From contig NC_069099.1 in the NCBI RefSeq assembly GCF_947172395.1, positions 15,505,740 to 15,569,739 on the forward strand: DNA of 64,000 bases, in the 5' to 3' direction. This stretch comes from Bicyclus anynana (lineage: Eukaryota; Arthropoda; Insecta; Lepidoptera; Nymphalidae). A program made the translations under genes and the position numbers. The first letter of the stretch is position 1, and each line of letters begins with the position of its first letter. Positions 1-11,621 of this stretch are shown here, piece by piece. The notes under the pieces are model-generated. The model was not told the origin of the DNA. It ran no database searches and saw nothing but the letters and a program-made list of their open reading frames with translations.

Positions 1-758
1 AACCATCGTTTCAAAGGCGTTTCGTTCTCCTTTAAAAAAATTCGCAGTTACTTTAAAAAGTTACTTATTACTTTAAAAAAAAAACATTTCTTTTTGGAAA
101 ATATAATCTCAACTCTACCACAAAAGGATAGACGTTGACAAAATTCTGACAGAACTGGCAAGGGTCCAAAATGAGCGCTGTCCACTGACCACCTTACTAC
201 AGTTACAAACTTAGAGATTTATCTTTTGTATCTCATGACTCATCTGTAGCTAGCAGCTTCTTGATGTTCAAACTTACTATACTGATTTGCTGTTTGTTTG
301 TTTGAGCTTTGTTTGGATTTGCAAGTTTTTCAGTATGTAAGCTTAAATCCTTGCCATTTATCAGTCTCTACAATTTATATTTGTTGAACAGCAGGGGTCC
401 CGCAAGGTTCAATCCTTTGCCCAAAAAGATATTAACTATTATTTCATACCTTTTTTGCACATATCTTTTTTGTAACATAAACGTACTTTTCAAAATTTTT
501 TTTATATTTTATTACAATTGGTAATTATCGATTTTGAATTTTTCTGTGCTAATCATCATCATCATCATAAACTGTGGTTATTTTTGTTGTTACTTTGAGT
601 GAAATCGATTCTGTAACACATGATTTTGAAGTTGAAGCACCTCAAAAAATCAATCTTAGCCCGATCCCGGAACTCCCATCTTCACAATTTAAATCCCCGC
701 TTACCTCTGTAACAATGAAGCAGTTTTTAATATTAATAGTATATTATACATTAGTATA

Positions 759-1021
759 AAGTAAAAGCTCATTATTCGCGGGGGATACGTTCTCTAAATG
801 TGTCGCGAATACAGAAACTGACAATTTTTAAAAGCTTCTTTAATTCAGTGTGATTTTAAGCAGTGGCATTCTTAAACCATCCATTCGCAATTTCGGCAAT
901 AGGTATTTGCAAGTTAAAGTTTAAATTTGCAGATTTTACGTCAGTTTCGTCAGTCAGATTTATTTAATCCGCGAATAATGAAAACGTGAATAAAGGAAGC
1001 GTGAATAAGGAGATTTTACTG
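759..1021. mobile_element. pogo/Tigger-like MITE
   Basis: 263 bp with imperfect TIRs (left AAGTAAAAGCTCATTATTCG; right, reverse complement, CAGTAAAATCTCCTTATTCA) flanked by TA at 757-758 and 1022-1023. CAGTAAAA-type ends and TA duplication fit the pogo branch of Tc1/mariner. There is no transposase. Confidence 0.65.
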
Positions 1022-1336
1022 TATTAATAATATATATTAGATTTAAATTCAGAAACTTTCGCTTCGGATATTAGAATAAACCAACGTAATATACAGAGGC
1101 GTTTGAATAAAGTTCTTACAAGAAGGCTGATATCCTTTACGGCGTGTCGTAAAAGTTCCCCAAACGAGGTTTTTTCACCAAAATATGCTCGAAGCCTGTT
1201 TTATTTTTATGTTAGCCCTTACTCTTTACTTAAAGGAAGGTGAATGCGTTTGAGGATGAAATGAAACCGTTACTTTTACTCGCTACTTGCGGGTATACTG
1301 CCATCTTCTTACTAATATACGTTGTACAACAAACAT

Positions 1337-1412
1337 AGCGACGCCCCGCGGTTTCACCCGCGTAGTTTCTGTTCCAGTGAGAATACGGGGATAAAATAAA
1401 GCCTATAAATGA
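1337..1412 (-). mobile_element. Helitron-like fragment
   Basis: Reverse-strand piece with the gcggtttcacccgcg block and the cggggataaaata block seen in complete copies such as 4996-5187. Both ends are missing. Confidence 0.5.
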
Positions 1413-1519
1413 ACTAACTCATAGAAACTAATTGGCAAAGGGCAATGACAAACGACATTTTAATAAACATACATTAAATATCACCAAATTAATCCTAAAC
1501 AATGAGTTCAGGGGTAGAT

Positions 1520-2063
1520 CGGGCATTCAAGAGCAATCGAATGGCAAAACTCCAATACGAAAATTGAAACACTCTTCATTATTCAATAGTTTTTGACAGT
1601 TTAGAGACTAATTATATTATTACTTATCAGCACATTATTTGCCATTGAATCTATTGATTAAAAGATTCGACAATTTAGAGGCAAGTTATATTATTACTTA
1701 TCAGCACCCTAATCGCCATTGAATCTATTGGTACTGACTCCGACTTACTCCAAATCAAATTTATTAATTTTGAGTAGGCTTCATTTACAAGCATTTTCAA
1801 AATATTATCAAGTATTTCTATTTTATACCAGTTCAGAAGGCAGCCCTCCATCCAAATGTGCCGCCAAAACGATTTATACGACAATTTATTATAAGCTTTA
1901 CAGAAATACTGCTTCATACATTTCCAAATGAATCTTATAAACAATATGAAGGCCAAACTGGACATTCAACAGTAATCAAATGGCAGAATTCCAACCACAA
2001 GATTGAGTCTTTCTCATAATCTAAAAGATTTGACAGTATTGAGACAAATTACGTTATCAGCGA
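1520..2063 (+). repeat. Local direct repeats
   Basis: Adjacent units at 1595-1668 and 1669-1738 share the core attattacttatcagcac and the phrase gccattgaatctattg. A third, diverged copy that includes more upstream sequence is at about 1960-2063 (compare 1520-1640). Non-coding. Confidence 0.6.
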
Positions 2064-2288
2064 CAGCGCTGGCCTCGCCCCGGATCCGCATTGCCCCGGC
2101 CTACCCCGTCCCAATGTCCTGCCAATTCCAAAAGTGGATAAAAGGCTGTACAAACGCTTCTGTTGCCAAAATTTGCAAAGCAACGACAAGTTTCACTCAA
2201 TATCAATATAATTACATTGAACATTTGGATATTCGCCAATCCGCAGCCCTTTGCGTATATTTGACCGACTTTAGAAAGTACAGCAGTC

Positions 2289-2660
2289 ATCATGTCAGCC
2301 GATGGACGTCCACTGCAGGACATGGGCCTTTTGTAGGGACTTCCAAACATCACGATACTGAGCCACCTGCATCCAGCGAATACCTGCGACTCGCTTGATG
2401 TCGTCAGTCCACCTGGTGGGGGGTTGACCAACACTTCGCTTTCTAGTGTTGCCATTCCAGCACTTTGGGACCTCAACGTCCATCGGCTCTTCGAACTATG
2501 TGCCCCGTATTGCCACTTCAGTTTCGCAACTCGTTGAGCTATGTCAGTGACTGGTTCTTCTGCGGATCTCCTCATTTCTGATTCGATCACGCAGAGATAC
2601 TCCTAACATAGCTCGTTCCATCGTTCGCTGTGTGACTCTGAGCTTTCTATGGTACGGCAG
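2289..2660 (-). mobile_element. RTE-type non-LTR retrotransposon, 3' end
   Basis: On the minus strand, broken frames read the end of an RTE-type reverse transcriptase polyprotein: EMRRSAEEPVTDIAQRVAKL in one frame, then RKRSVGQPPTRWTDDIKR and MQVAQYRDVWKSLQKAHV in another. It ends at cgatggacgtccactgcag next to catcat. Frameshifted and 5'-truncated. Confidence 0.7.
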
Positions 2661-3124
2661 TACTTTCTAGTACGGCAGTATTGATAGCCTATTCGCAACC
2701 TAATCTTTACTTTTGGCTTCATATCACGAGGCTTTGGGTGCGAGTTTTGGGTTGGGTATAGGTATTATGCTCAGACCTAGTGTTCGCGAATTGGCTTGGC
2801 TAGGACAGGGAATGAAGGGACTTATTTGAAAACTGCTTCGTATTTCACGTTTCACCATCACTTCTTACAATCACTGCCATGTATTAGGACTGTTTTGCTT
2901 GGAATGCAAAAACAGATATTATGTGTTTGGTTGTGCCAGAGGTGTCAGGAACCCTGATGTGTTAGAAGAGGATGCCCGCTGGTGAAAGAAAGAAAGGTAT
3001 ACAATTGCAGACAATTTGGTAAGTTTTTAACCATATACAACCTAGATTAAGGCAAATTTACATTAACTTCTTCATCTAACGCTGTGTGTTTTAGAAAAAC
3101 ACATAATAGAATTAGCATTTTTGA

Positions 3125-3417
3125 TGGCATCCGTGGCGCTGTGGTATGCGCGGTGGATTTACAAGACGGAGGTCCTGGGTTCGATTCCCGGCTGGGCAGA
3201 TTGAGATTTTCTTAATTTGTCCAGGTCTGGCTGATGGGAGGCTTCGGCCGTGGCTAGTTACCACCCTACCGGCAAAGAAGTACCGCCAAGCGATTTAGCG
3301 TTCGGATTTTCATCCTCCTCCTAACAAGTTAGCCCGCTTCCGTCTTAGACTGCATCATCACTTACTATCAGGTGAGATTGTAGTCAAGGGCTAACTTGTA
3401 AAGAATATAAAAAAAAG
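3125..3417 (+). mobile_element. SINE-A, tRNA-derived
   Basis: Begins with a tRNA-like head (A box TGGCGCTGTGG, B box GGTTCGATTCC). A body with the shared phrase gaggcttcggccgtggctag follows, ending ctaacttgtaaagaata plus A-rich tail. About 35 bp is deleted after gcgatttagcgtt compared with 42309-42634. Confidence 0.85.
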
Positions 3418-4995
3418 CAAAATTGTCGCAGCGCGCGCGCATATGTGTATCAGCTGTTCTATTGTTTTTTGCGACTAATTAGTTTGGTTAAGTATCCAGC
3501 AGCGCGTAAAGGTAACGGGACATTCGTGCGAGGAACAGAGAGGTAAGTACAGGATGCGTTGGTTCATTGGAATGAGATGGGAAGCATTAGCTATGTGCGA
3601 ACACCTAGATTCTGTAGACGTAGTATAGACACGTTAGATCATGATCATATACTTTTGACAGAGGGGTAACGTCTCCTGTGGTAATTGGTCTGAGGTATTT
3701 GCAATGGTGAACTTTTTTTTATTCATATAAATTCTTAATGGTAGTACTGAGTTAGATACACATGATGACGTCATCTGGCGTTGCCTGCCACGAACGGGGT
3801 CCATGTTAAGCCGTCGTATTTTATGTAAATAAATAAATAAATGATTGTTAAAGCAGGCTAATTCACTAACTTAGACGTATGGTAGTTGACATACTACTAA
3901 AATTTATATTTATATACTAAAGACTTAATGAACTGACTAAAAAAACTAAAAGTAAAAACGAATCAAACTAACATCAATTTCTGATGAATTAGGATGAATT
4001 AGAAAACTATACCTAAGCTAGGTAGGAAATAGGTATGCCAAAAGAGTACGAAAAGAATTTAGTTTTCTTTTAAAAAGTTGCTGAAGCGCTTTTAAGGACT
4101 CCTTAAATCATTCTAAAATGAACACTCCGCCATAAATTTCAAGAGGAATATGGAAAAAGTGGAATGATATTAAAATCGCGAAATAAATGGGAGCTGCCGC
4201 GACCAACGGTAACGAGTCTCTTGGGGCACTCGTGAAAATTAATTCTTTCGGGCCTCAGTCTTGGCTGCAGAGCGTAATAATTCGTTAAAATCCACAGATT
4301 AAAGAATAATAGGCAGATAGAGCCTATTATTAAAACGGAACATGGCTATCTCTAAGATTAAGATGAATGGAATTTTAACGCGATCAAAATATATCTCATC
4401 TGATGGTGAGTCACCATATAAATTAAACTGCTAATGATTCTGTAACTTATGTTCATTAGGATTGAAAATGTTAAAGCAATTAATAATAATAATATATATA
4501 ATAATTTTACATTGTGCGAGTAAACTCACTATAATTTGCATAACACCGCTCATTTCAAAATAAAGAATAAACTTTTCTTTTTTTTCGTTTTTTCTGAGAA
4601 AAGATATAATATCTATATATTCAATTTGATACCCAAAACCTAATCTAAATACAAAATACATCGTACCAAAATCATTAGGTATCTATAATGTCAAAAAAAT
4701 TAGATAGTATAATTAAAATGTTCTAACCTTCTATGAGAATCTATGGTTTTAACAACATTCTATCAATCAATCAACGTATTTATTTTCAGATACATGTGTA
4801 GATATATACAGAGGGTAGGTGATGCAAATAATAAATGTATCTTGTCTATTTGGCATGTAAATTACTACTTATTATGTTTTTTTTTTAATAAATTGAATCA
4901 TAATTAAGATATCATTAAATTTTTACCTTCAAGGTCTTATAAGTAAACAGTTATTAGCTACAATCCATGCAAACAAAGTTTCAAACGTCTGCTTA
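3418..4995. other. Repeat-poor AT-rich spacer
   Basis: No gene is seen. The phrase atacttttgacagagggg near 3650 recurs near 58855 and 62770, so it marks an unclassified dispersed repeat. A GT donor-like site follows gaggaacagagag at 3541, but no coding exon can be tied to it. Confidence 0.5.
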
Positions 4996-5187
4996 TCTAT
5001 ACTAATATTATAAAGCTGAACAGTTTGTTTGTTTGAACGCGCTAATCTCAGGAACTACTGGTCCGATTTGAAAAATTCTTTCAAAGTTAGATAGCCCATT
5101 TATCGAGGAAGGCTATAGGCTATATATTATCCCCGTATTCCTACAGGAACGGAAACCACGCGGGTGAAACCACGCGGCGTCAGCTAG
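4996..5187 (+). mobile_element. Helitron-like element (192 bp)
   Basis: Starts TCTATACTAATATTATAAAG and ends ggcgtcagCTAG, inserted between A and T with no TSD, as Helitrons do. Near-copies are at 18806, 24346, 38761 and 40799. Non-autonomous; no Rep/helicase. Confidence 0.75.
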
Positions 5188-5582
5188 TTAATACATAAAG
5201 ATGCACCTGCCCTTAAACGTCAGGAAAATTTATCACTTTCCAGGAAAATCCGAAACTTTATTAGCTTCTATGTCCTGTCAGCAAGCCGCAGCCCGCAAAC
5301 GTTCGAAAGGAAACACCCAAAGGCTTTGACGGCGCTAACAACGTGTCAAATGAGATACAAAATTGGCCCTTATTTGAAACAAAAGCCTTTGTAAAAGCCT
5401 CAACGATATGAGATAATTGGCGTAAATATTGCGGTGGAAAACTTTAGTCAAGCGCCAGTTTTCGTTACACGTCTGATGCGGCATATTGGCTTGTGTCAAA
5501 GGACAATGGGCACAATCTGACCCGGTTTAAAAAAAATCACGTACAATAATCAAATTATTACGCTATTAAATACCACATTTAT

Positions 5583-6287
5583 GGTTAAATTTTAACAATG
5601 TTATTATAATAAAAAAAAATTATAAATAAATTGAAGCGACTTCAAAATCAGAAAATAAATTAAAAAGCGAAAAAATTACTATAATAATATAATTTACTGC
5701 TTTCGCCAGTTCTCTTTGCCTAGTGATAGCGGGGTAAGACCCTTATTAATAAGCTAAGAACAATTCATCATTACCAACCCATATTCGGCTCACTGCTGAG
5801 CTCGAGTCTCCTCCAGAATGAGAGGGGTAAGGCCAATAGTCCACCACGCTGGCCCAATGCGGATTGACAGACTTCACACACGCAGAGAATTAAGATAATT
5901 CTCTGGTATGCAGGTTTCCTCACGATGTTTTCCTTCACCGATTGAGACACGTGATATTTAATTTCTTAAAATGCACACAACTGAAAAGTTGGAGGTGCCC
6001 CGGACCGGATTCGAACCCACACCCTCCGGAAACTACAATAATGAAATTATTAAATAAATCCCTCTTTTAATTTTATGTACTTTTATGTTTTTTTCTCATT
6101 TATTTATTTGTCCTTTTTTTAAATTTTAACAATGTTATTATAATAAAAAAAAGTCATAAATAAATTGAAGCGACTTCAAAATCAGAAAATAAATTAAAAA
6201 GCGAAAAAATTACTATAGGCTTTCGCCAGTTCTCCTTGCCTAGAGATAGCGGGGTAAGACCCTTATTAATAAGCTAAGAACAATTAG
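5583..6287. repeat. Direct duplication flanking a SINE
   Basis: Segments at about 5583-5767 and 6117-6287 are nearly identical (both contain gggtaagacccttattaata). A SINE-B copy and a short T-rich stretch lie between them. Confidence 0.7.
5767..6031 (-). mobile_element. SINE-B, tRNA-derived, 5' truncated
   Basis: Reverse copy from the body end (aacccatattcggctcactg) to the B box region (gattcgaacccacaccctcc). The tRNA A box is missing, so it is 5' truncated or broken. Confidence 0.8.
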
Positions 6288-6336
6288 ATATAGTTAATAT
6301 ATTTTGAATAACATTTTATAAACAAACAATACATAA

Positions 6337-6495
6337 CTAGCTGACGCCCGCGACTTCGTCCGCGTAGATTTCAGCATTTCACTAATCCCGCGGGAACCAT
6401 GGATGTTATTATTCATATAAACCTTCCTATATCTATTATTAAAAACCGCATCAAAATCCGTTGCGTTGTTTTAAATATTTAAGCATACATAAGAC
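6337..6495 (-). mobile_element. Helitron-like fragment (3' end)
   Basis: Begins with ctag then ctgacgcccgcgacttcgtc on the plus strand, the reverse complement of a Helitron-like 3' hairpin end, and contains tcccgcgggaaccatgg. Related sequence near 46,600 lacks it, giving a possible empty site. Confidence 0.6.
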
Positions 6496-6580
6496 AGAGA
6501 AAGCGACTTTATTTTATGAGTTATGAAATTACATGCGTTTTCTACATTCATATCTAATTTGTTTGTTGGTAAACAGTTTT

Positions 6581-6887
6581 TTCAAGTTAGCCCTAGACTA
6601 CAATCTCACCTGATAGTAAGTGATGATGCAGTCTAAGATGGAAGCGGGCTAACTTGTTAGGAGGAGGATGAAAATCCACACTCCTTTCGGTTTCTACACG
6701 GCATCGTACCGGAACGCTAAATCGCTTGGCGGTACGCCTTTGTCGGTAGGGTGGTAACTAGCCACGGTCGAAGCCTCCCACCAGCCAGACCTGGACAAAT
6801 TAAGAAAATCTCAATCTGCCCAGCCGGGGATCGAACCCAGGACCTCCGTTTTGTAAATCCACCGCGCATACCACTGCGCCACGGAGT
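6581..6887 (-). mobile_element. SINE-A, nearly full length
   Basis: Reverse copy with tRNA-like head at the right end (gcgcataccactgcgccacgg is the reversed A box region) and the body down to caagttagccc on the left. Confidence 0.85.
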
Positions 6888-7390
6888 TCATACACATCGA
6901 ATATTATAGAAGAAAATTAAATCGCGTGGCAGAAAGTAGTTATTTTCCTATCCATTAAAGAGGAGCAAAGTACAAATTAAAGTATCGGGGCTCGTAAAAT
7001 GTTTTTAAAGGATAAGCTGTAAAAGTCACATTGCTTTGATAATTTATATACCTTTGTTTTGAACTAAAACACAACTGAAAACTTCGCAGACAGGATTTGT
7101 ATTATTATTCTGTCTCTATTTTTTTCTATTTAGTATTTTTGTAGCGCCATTTTTTCACTCCGTAATAGCTGGGGAATGAATTTATAAGTAATACTTTCAG
7201 GTGCACACAAAGTAATAGGATTTGTTTGAAAATCTAATATGCATTTTTAGATTGAAATAAATATTTATGATTTGGAATATTGAAATTGGAAAGGCAATTT
7301 ATTATTGTATGAGATAGTTCTCCAAGAATCAGAATAGATTTTAAAAATGTATTCTGATTTCCATGGATTTGACATTTACCTCATATCACA

Positions 7391-7609
7391 TCACACTAAT
7401 ATTATAAAGGCGAAAGTTTTTGTGTAAGTGTGTAAGTATGTTTGTTCCTCTTTTACGCTACGGCAACTGAAGCGATTTGGCTGAAATTTGGAATGGAAAT
7501 AGATTTTACTATGGATTAACACATAGGCTACTTATCATCCCGGAAAAATCAATGGTTCCCGCGGGATTTGTGATAAACTCACGCGGACGAAGTCGCGGGC
7601 GTCTGTTAG
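7391..7609 (+). mobile_element. Helitron-like element (219 bp, second subfamily)
   Basis: TCacactaatattataaagg at the start and gaagtcgcgggcgtctgTTAG at the end, inserted A/T. It shares the inner phrase gaagcgatttggctgaaatt with 27238-27448 and 47531-47750. Confidence 0.7.
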
Positions 7610-7823
7610 TATTTCTATACTGTTGTGGGTAACGATTTTATATACTCTCTAGTTTTATTGATATGACTTGAAAAATGACTTCCATATAAAATTGACTTCA
7701 ATACTCTGGTCGGATTCTATCAATCAATATTTTCTTATGATTAGCTAACTATGCAGAATATAATAGTAGTACCTACACGGAAAGTGCGCGCGGAAACACA
7801 ATATCTGTTCTGTACTTAGAATA

Positions 7824-9017
7824 CTAGCGGACGCCCGCGACTTCGTCCGCGTAACAATTGATGTAAACTTCTCTCCCCCTACCCTAACCCTACCCGTACC
7901 CTATTCATACCCTATCCTACCCTACCCCTACCTTACTCCTACCCTACCGCTAACGCTAACCCTTCCCTACCCATACCTTACCCCTACCCTAACCCTACCC
8001 TACCCGTACCCTACCCCTACCCTACCTTACCCTACCCTACCCCTATCATACTCCTCCCCTACCCTATACCTTCCATATCCTTACCCTACCTCTACCTTGC
8101 CCCTACCCTACACTACCCCTACCTTATCCCTACCCTATCCTACACTTTCCCTAAATTACCCCTACCATACCTCTATCCTACCCCTTCCCTAGCCCTATCC
8201 CTACCCTCAGCAAAATTGATCCAGCCCTTTGAGCGTGGTGCAATGACCAAAAGACTATAATTTCCCAAGCGACTTCTATGCTAATACTATAAAGAGGTAA
8301 AGTTTGTGTGGTTGTCGGGGGTAATCTCTGGATCTACTGGACCGATTTGGAAAATTCTTTTACCAATAGAAAGCTACATTATTTGCGAGTGTCATAGGCT
8401 ATGTTTGGTCCTCATATTTACACGGGAACGGGAACCACGTAATTGAAACCGCGAGGCGTCATATAGCGGCATTTCTGCGACTTTCAGAAATTTTGTATTA
8501 TCTCCGAAACTATATAACTAATTAACATACTGTAAAGGGCAAATCCTATCACTTTAATATCCTTGTGATTATGAAATAATTTATTTTGATAAGGATTTAA
8601 GTTTAGTTGTGTAAATAATGACGTAAACCTTAGTTTAAAATTTAAATAATTTATTAAAGTACTAAAGGTACTATATCTGCTAAAATATAAAAGATAGATA
8701 TATGGTGTCGCGGACTTTTTTGTAGAACTTTCAAAAGTTCAAAAAGCCTTCATACATTTATTTCAGTTATACGCAATGGTTGAGGCAGCGCATGCGAATA
8801 AGTAAGTTTTTCGGTCCGACCTGTAAGAGAAAACCCGCGATAACTCAGTAGTTATATATGATAGAAATATAAAATATAGCCTATAGCACTCCCCGATAAC
8901 GTAGCATTCTACTGGTGAAAGAATTTTTAAAATCGGACCAGTAGTTCCGAAGATTACCCCATTTCAAAGAATTGTTACAAACTTACAAACTTTACCTCTT
9001 TATAATATTAGTATAGA
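7824..9017 (-). mobile_element. Composite Helitron-like element, copy 1
   Basis: About 1.19 kb. Read on the minus strand it starts TCTATACTAATATTATAAAG at 9017 and ends gggcgtccgCTAG at 7824. Inside are a diverged Helitron-like terminus in the opposite sense (8278-8465), an AT-rich core with tggtgtcgcggacttttttg, and a CCCTA-rich tract (7871-8206). The same arrangement, reversed, is at 13157-14478. Confidence 0.75.
7871..8206. repeat. CCCTA-rich degenerate satellite tract
   Basis: Irregular mix of CCCTA, CCCCTA and CCCTAA units over about 335 bp, C-rich on the plus strand. It resembles telomeric sequence but is not the insect TTAGG repeat, and it lies inside a mobile element. Confidence 0.8.
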
Positions 9018-9545
9018 TTTGCCATATTTTTTTATAATATGACCAATATTTCCATTCCCCTCCAACTAATCGGAAAGACTATGCTAGGAGTGGGTACGAC
9101 AATAGACCAACAGGGTGAGGATAGACCACCCACCACCTCTCGTGGATGTATCCAACCGCTCTTACTGTTGAGCTTTATTGTCCGTTATTGTCCAATGAGA
9201 TTGCATATGACACGACCAAAATGAGAATATCACTAGCTTAACTTATTATTATCGCCTGACAAAATTTGGGGTTGCTCTTAGCCGCACTAACTTTGGCGCC
9301 AATAGGGTTGTTGTAAAAATATCCGTGATATTTACACCTCAAAATAGGTAAGAGTCAACAAAGAGTTCCCACTATGTGGCCTTGTTCTTTAAGATTTCCA
9401 CCGCGGTGTTTCCGAGTCTTGGGGGCTCGTCACTCGGCCGAGGTTTGTAGGTCAACGATTTACACTCCGAAGAAAAGACATACAGAATTAGAATATTGGA
9501 TAGAAACAGGCGTTACTTTGCGGAAGTTCATCATGATTATATGAT

Positions 9546-9703
9546 GATTTATTTATTTTGCTATCATCCACGAAAAGCCGACGAACCCATGCGACAACGT
9601 CACCCAGGTCCGACAAAATACTCTTGCACGTTGTAGAAGTCAACATCTCCTGAGGATGCTCCGGTTTCGGGGTGAAACGTGATGATAGCAAAATAAATAA
9701 ATC
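9546..9703. mobile_element. Foldback/MITE-like element (158 bp)
   Basis: Ends are inverted copies of one another: gatttatttattttgctatc at left and the reverse complement at 9681-9703. The interior includes gaggatgctccggtttcgg. There is no open reading frame of note. Confidence 0.6.
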
Positions 9704-10127
9704 ATTATATAATACAGAATTAGAACTCAATACATAATCAGAAAGTTAACTTTGTAATCTATGTGTTAAAAATCTGTGTCAATTGCATGAGTGAAATGAT
9801 ACCAAAACGCCTCATAACTATGTTTACATTTATTAAGTGGCTTAGACAGAACAGAGTTCTGAATAAAAAAACATATATCTTCATACATAAATACTCGTAA
9901 ACAAAATCCGCTACTGAAAATCGTCAAAAAAATATTAAAATAGAGTTCTAATCTTAGGAATTGTATTGTTTTAAGCCTACTACATTACATACATATACGG
10001 TGCATTAATGGTTTCACCACTTATTATTAATTGCTTTGAGTAAAATACAGGTTTTATGATTAAACAAAATAAATAATAGTAATTTATAAGATTTGTTCAT
10101 GAAGCATTTACGTACTTTATACTAAAA

Positions 10128-10434
10128 CTAGCGAGCGCCCGCGACTTCGTCCGCATGGAAATCAGTTTCGTACAAGTCCCGCGGGAACCATAAATTTTTC
10201 TGGGATAAAAAGTAGCTTATGTGTTAATTCTGAGTAAAATCTATTTACATTTCAAATTTCAGCCAAATCGCCGCAAAATTGACAAAGTTTCATACAAACT
10301 TACATCCCCTATTTTATCCTTTTTGAGTAGTATTGATCATAATACTTTCTTAGCGGATGTTATAACATCTGCCTGTATGCCAAATTTCAGGTCGATACGT
10401 ATAGAGGTTTGAGCTGTGCGTTTATATTTGAGTT
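10128..10434 (-). mobile_element. Helitron-like element, 3' part
   Basis: Starts ctagcgagcgcccgcgactt on the plus strand (reversed 3' end) with gtcccgcgggaaccataaat. The outer (5') end is not clear. Confidence 0.6.
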
Positions 10435-11056
10435 TTATATATTTAGAAGAACCAAAAAAACGAAGGAATATTTTATACTCATAGCTTTAAAATAGTTCTA
10501 TATTGATTGCAACAAATTGCCCCCCCGTTGACGCCGTAGTGGTTCCGCAGGGAGCTATCGGCACCTACTCAGACAGAAAAAAAAAAAAAATGATTGCAAC
10601 ATTTACTTCCATTTTATGAAAAAAAAATTACATTAAAAATCTAATTAATAAATTTAACTCATCCCTTAGCTCATCCAATCGCAAACAAATCCTTCTTAAA
10701 AAATTCAAAAACATTGGCAGTTACGACCAAGTGGTCCAGTAGTATGGCAGTACCTATAGTGCCTCCCCGTCAATGGGCGTTTCGTTTTCTAGGTCAACGA
10801 GAGCAGGCTGATAAAAATGAAACACATTTACAAAATGAAACATTAATAAATTATTCGGAGCATTGTTGGATGCTTAATCTCACTGTTTTTATTATTTTAA
10901 AATCTCGCACAGGTTTTTTGAATAAAATTCCGTGATGAAATTCGCGAGTCGCATTTGAGTTTTTGTTCATACTCTGTAGTTCTGCATTCAATATTTTACT
11001 AAAGTTAATTATTATTTTTTTCGACCCCGCAGTAGTAGGTAAAACTTAACTTAACT

Positions 11057-11233
11057 GGTTGACTGGGACCAACCCAGCTTGACTGATGACATGAAGCGAG
11101 TCGCAGGGATTCGCTGGATGCAGCTTAGGAGCATGTTTGGAAGCCCCTACAAAAGGCCTATGTCCTGCAGTGGACGTCCATCGGTTGATATGATGATGAT
11201 GATAATGATGATGATGATGATGATGATGATGAT
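11057..11233 (+). mobile_element. RTE-type 3' end with GAT tail
   Basis: Contains gcgagtcgcagggattcgct and gtcctgcagtggacgtccat, ending in a run of GAT units (11189-11232). It is the extreme 3' end of the element also seen at 2289 and 49976. The His-rich reverse reading is only the GAT tail. Confidence 0.75.
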
Positions 11234-11325
11234 ATGGCAATGAGGCTTACCCCTATGCTTCAGATTGATGTGACGGGAACATATGTTTAAGAGGTTTAAG
11301 TGTAATAAGTTAAAGTTCTTTAACA

Positions 11326-11393
11326 AAACTTAACTTGCACAAAGCTTCATTTAGGCACTCGTGCCTAAATGAAGCTTTGTGCAAGTTAAGTTT
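11326..11393. repeat. Perfect 68-bp palindrome
   Basis: Arms of 33 bp (11326-11358 and 11361-11393) are exact reverse complements around the two-base centre TC. Arm core: cacaaagcttcatttaggca. No mobile-element family is recognised. Confidence 0.95.
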
Positions 11394-11430
11394 ATATCAT
11401 CAAATTCGCACTCTGAACTGCTGTTGTGAA

Positions 11431-11621
11431 TCTATACCAAATATCATGAAGACGTAAAGTTTGTGAGCTTGTAGGGGTTCATCTCTGGATGTATTGAACC
11501 GATTTTGAAAATTCTTTTACCAATAGAAAGTCACGTTATTTTCGAGTATTATATTTTAATCCCGTAATTATAATTCTCACGGCAATGGGAACTACGCAGG
11601 GTTGACACCATAGATAGCTAG
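11431..11621 (+). mobile_element. Helitron-like element, degenerate
   Basis: TCtataccaaatatcatgaa at the left, catagatagCTAG at the right, with the inner phrase attcttttaccaatagaaag shared with 8340 and 55990. Confidence 0.55.

Noticed and set aside
2057..2590. 177-codon reverse frame as a host gene
   Set aside because: Part of it reads as an RTE reverse transcriptase end in shifted frames, and the rest has no domain.
11046..11240. Reverse-strand His-rich frame
   Set aside because: The His run is the reversed GAT tail of an RTE 3' end.
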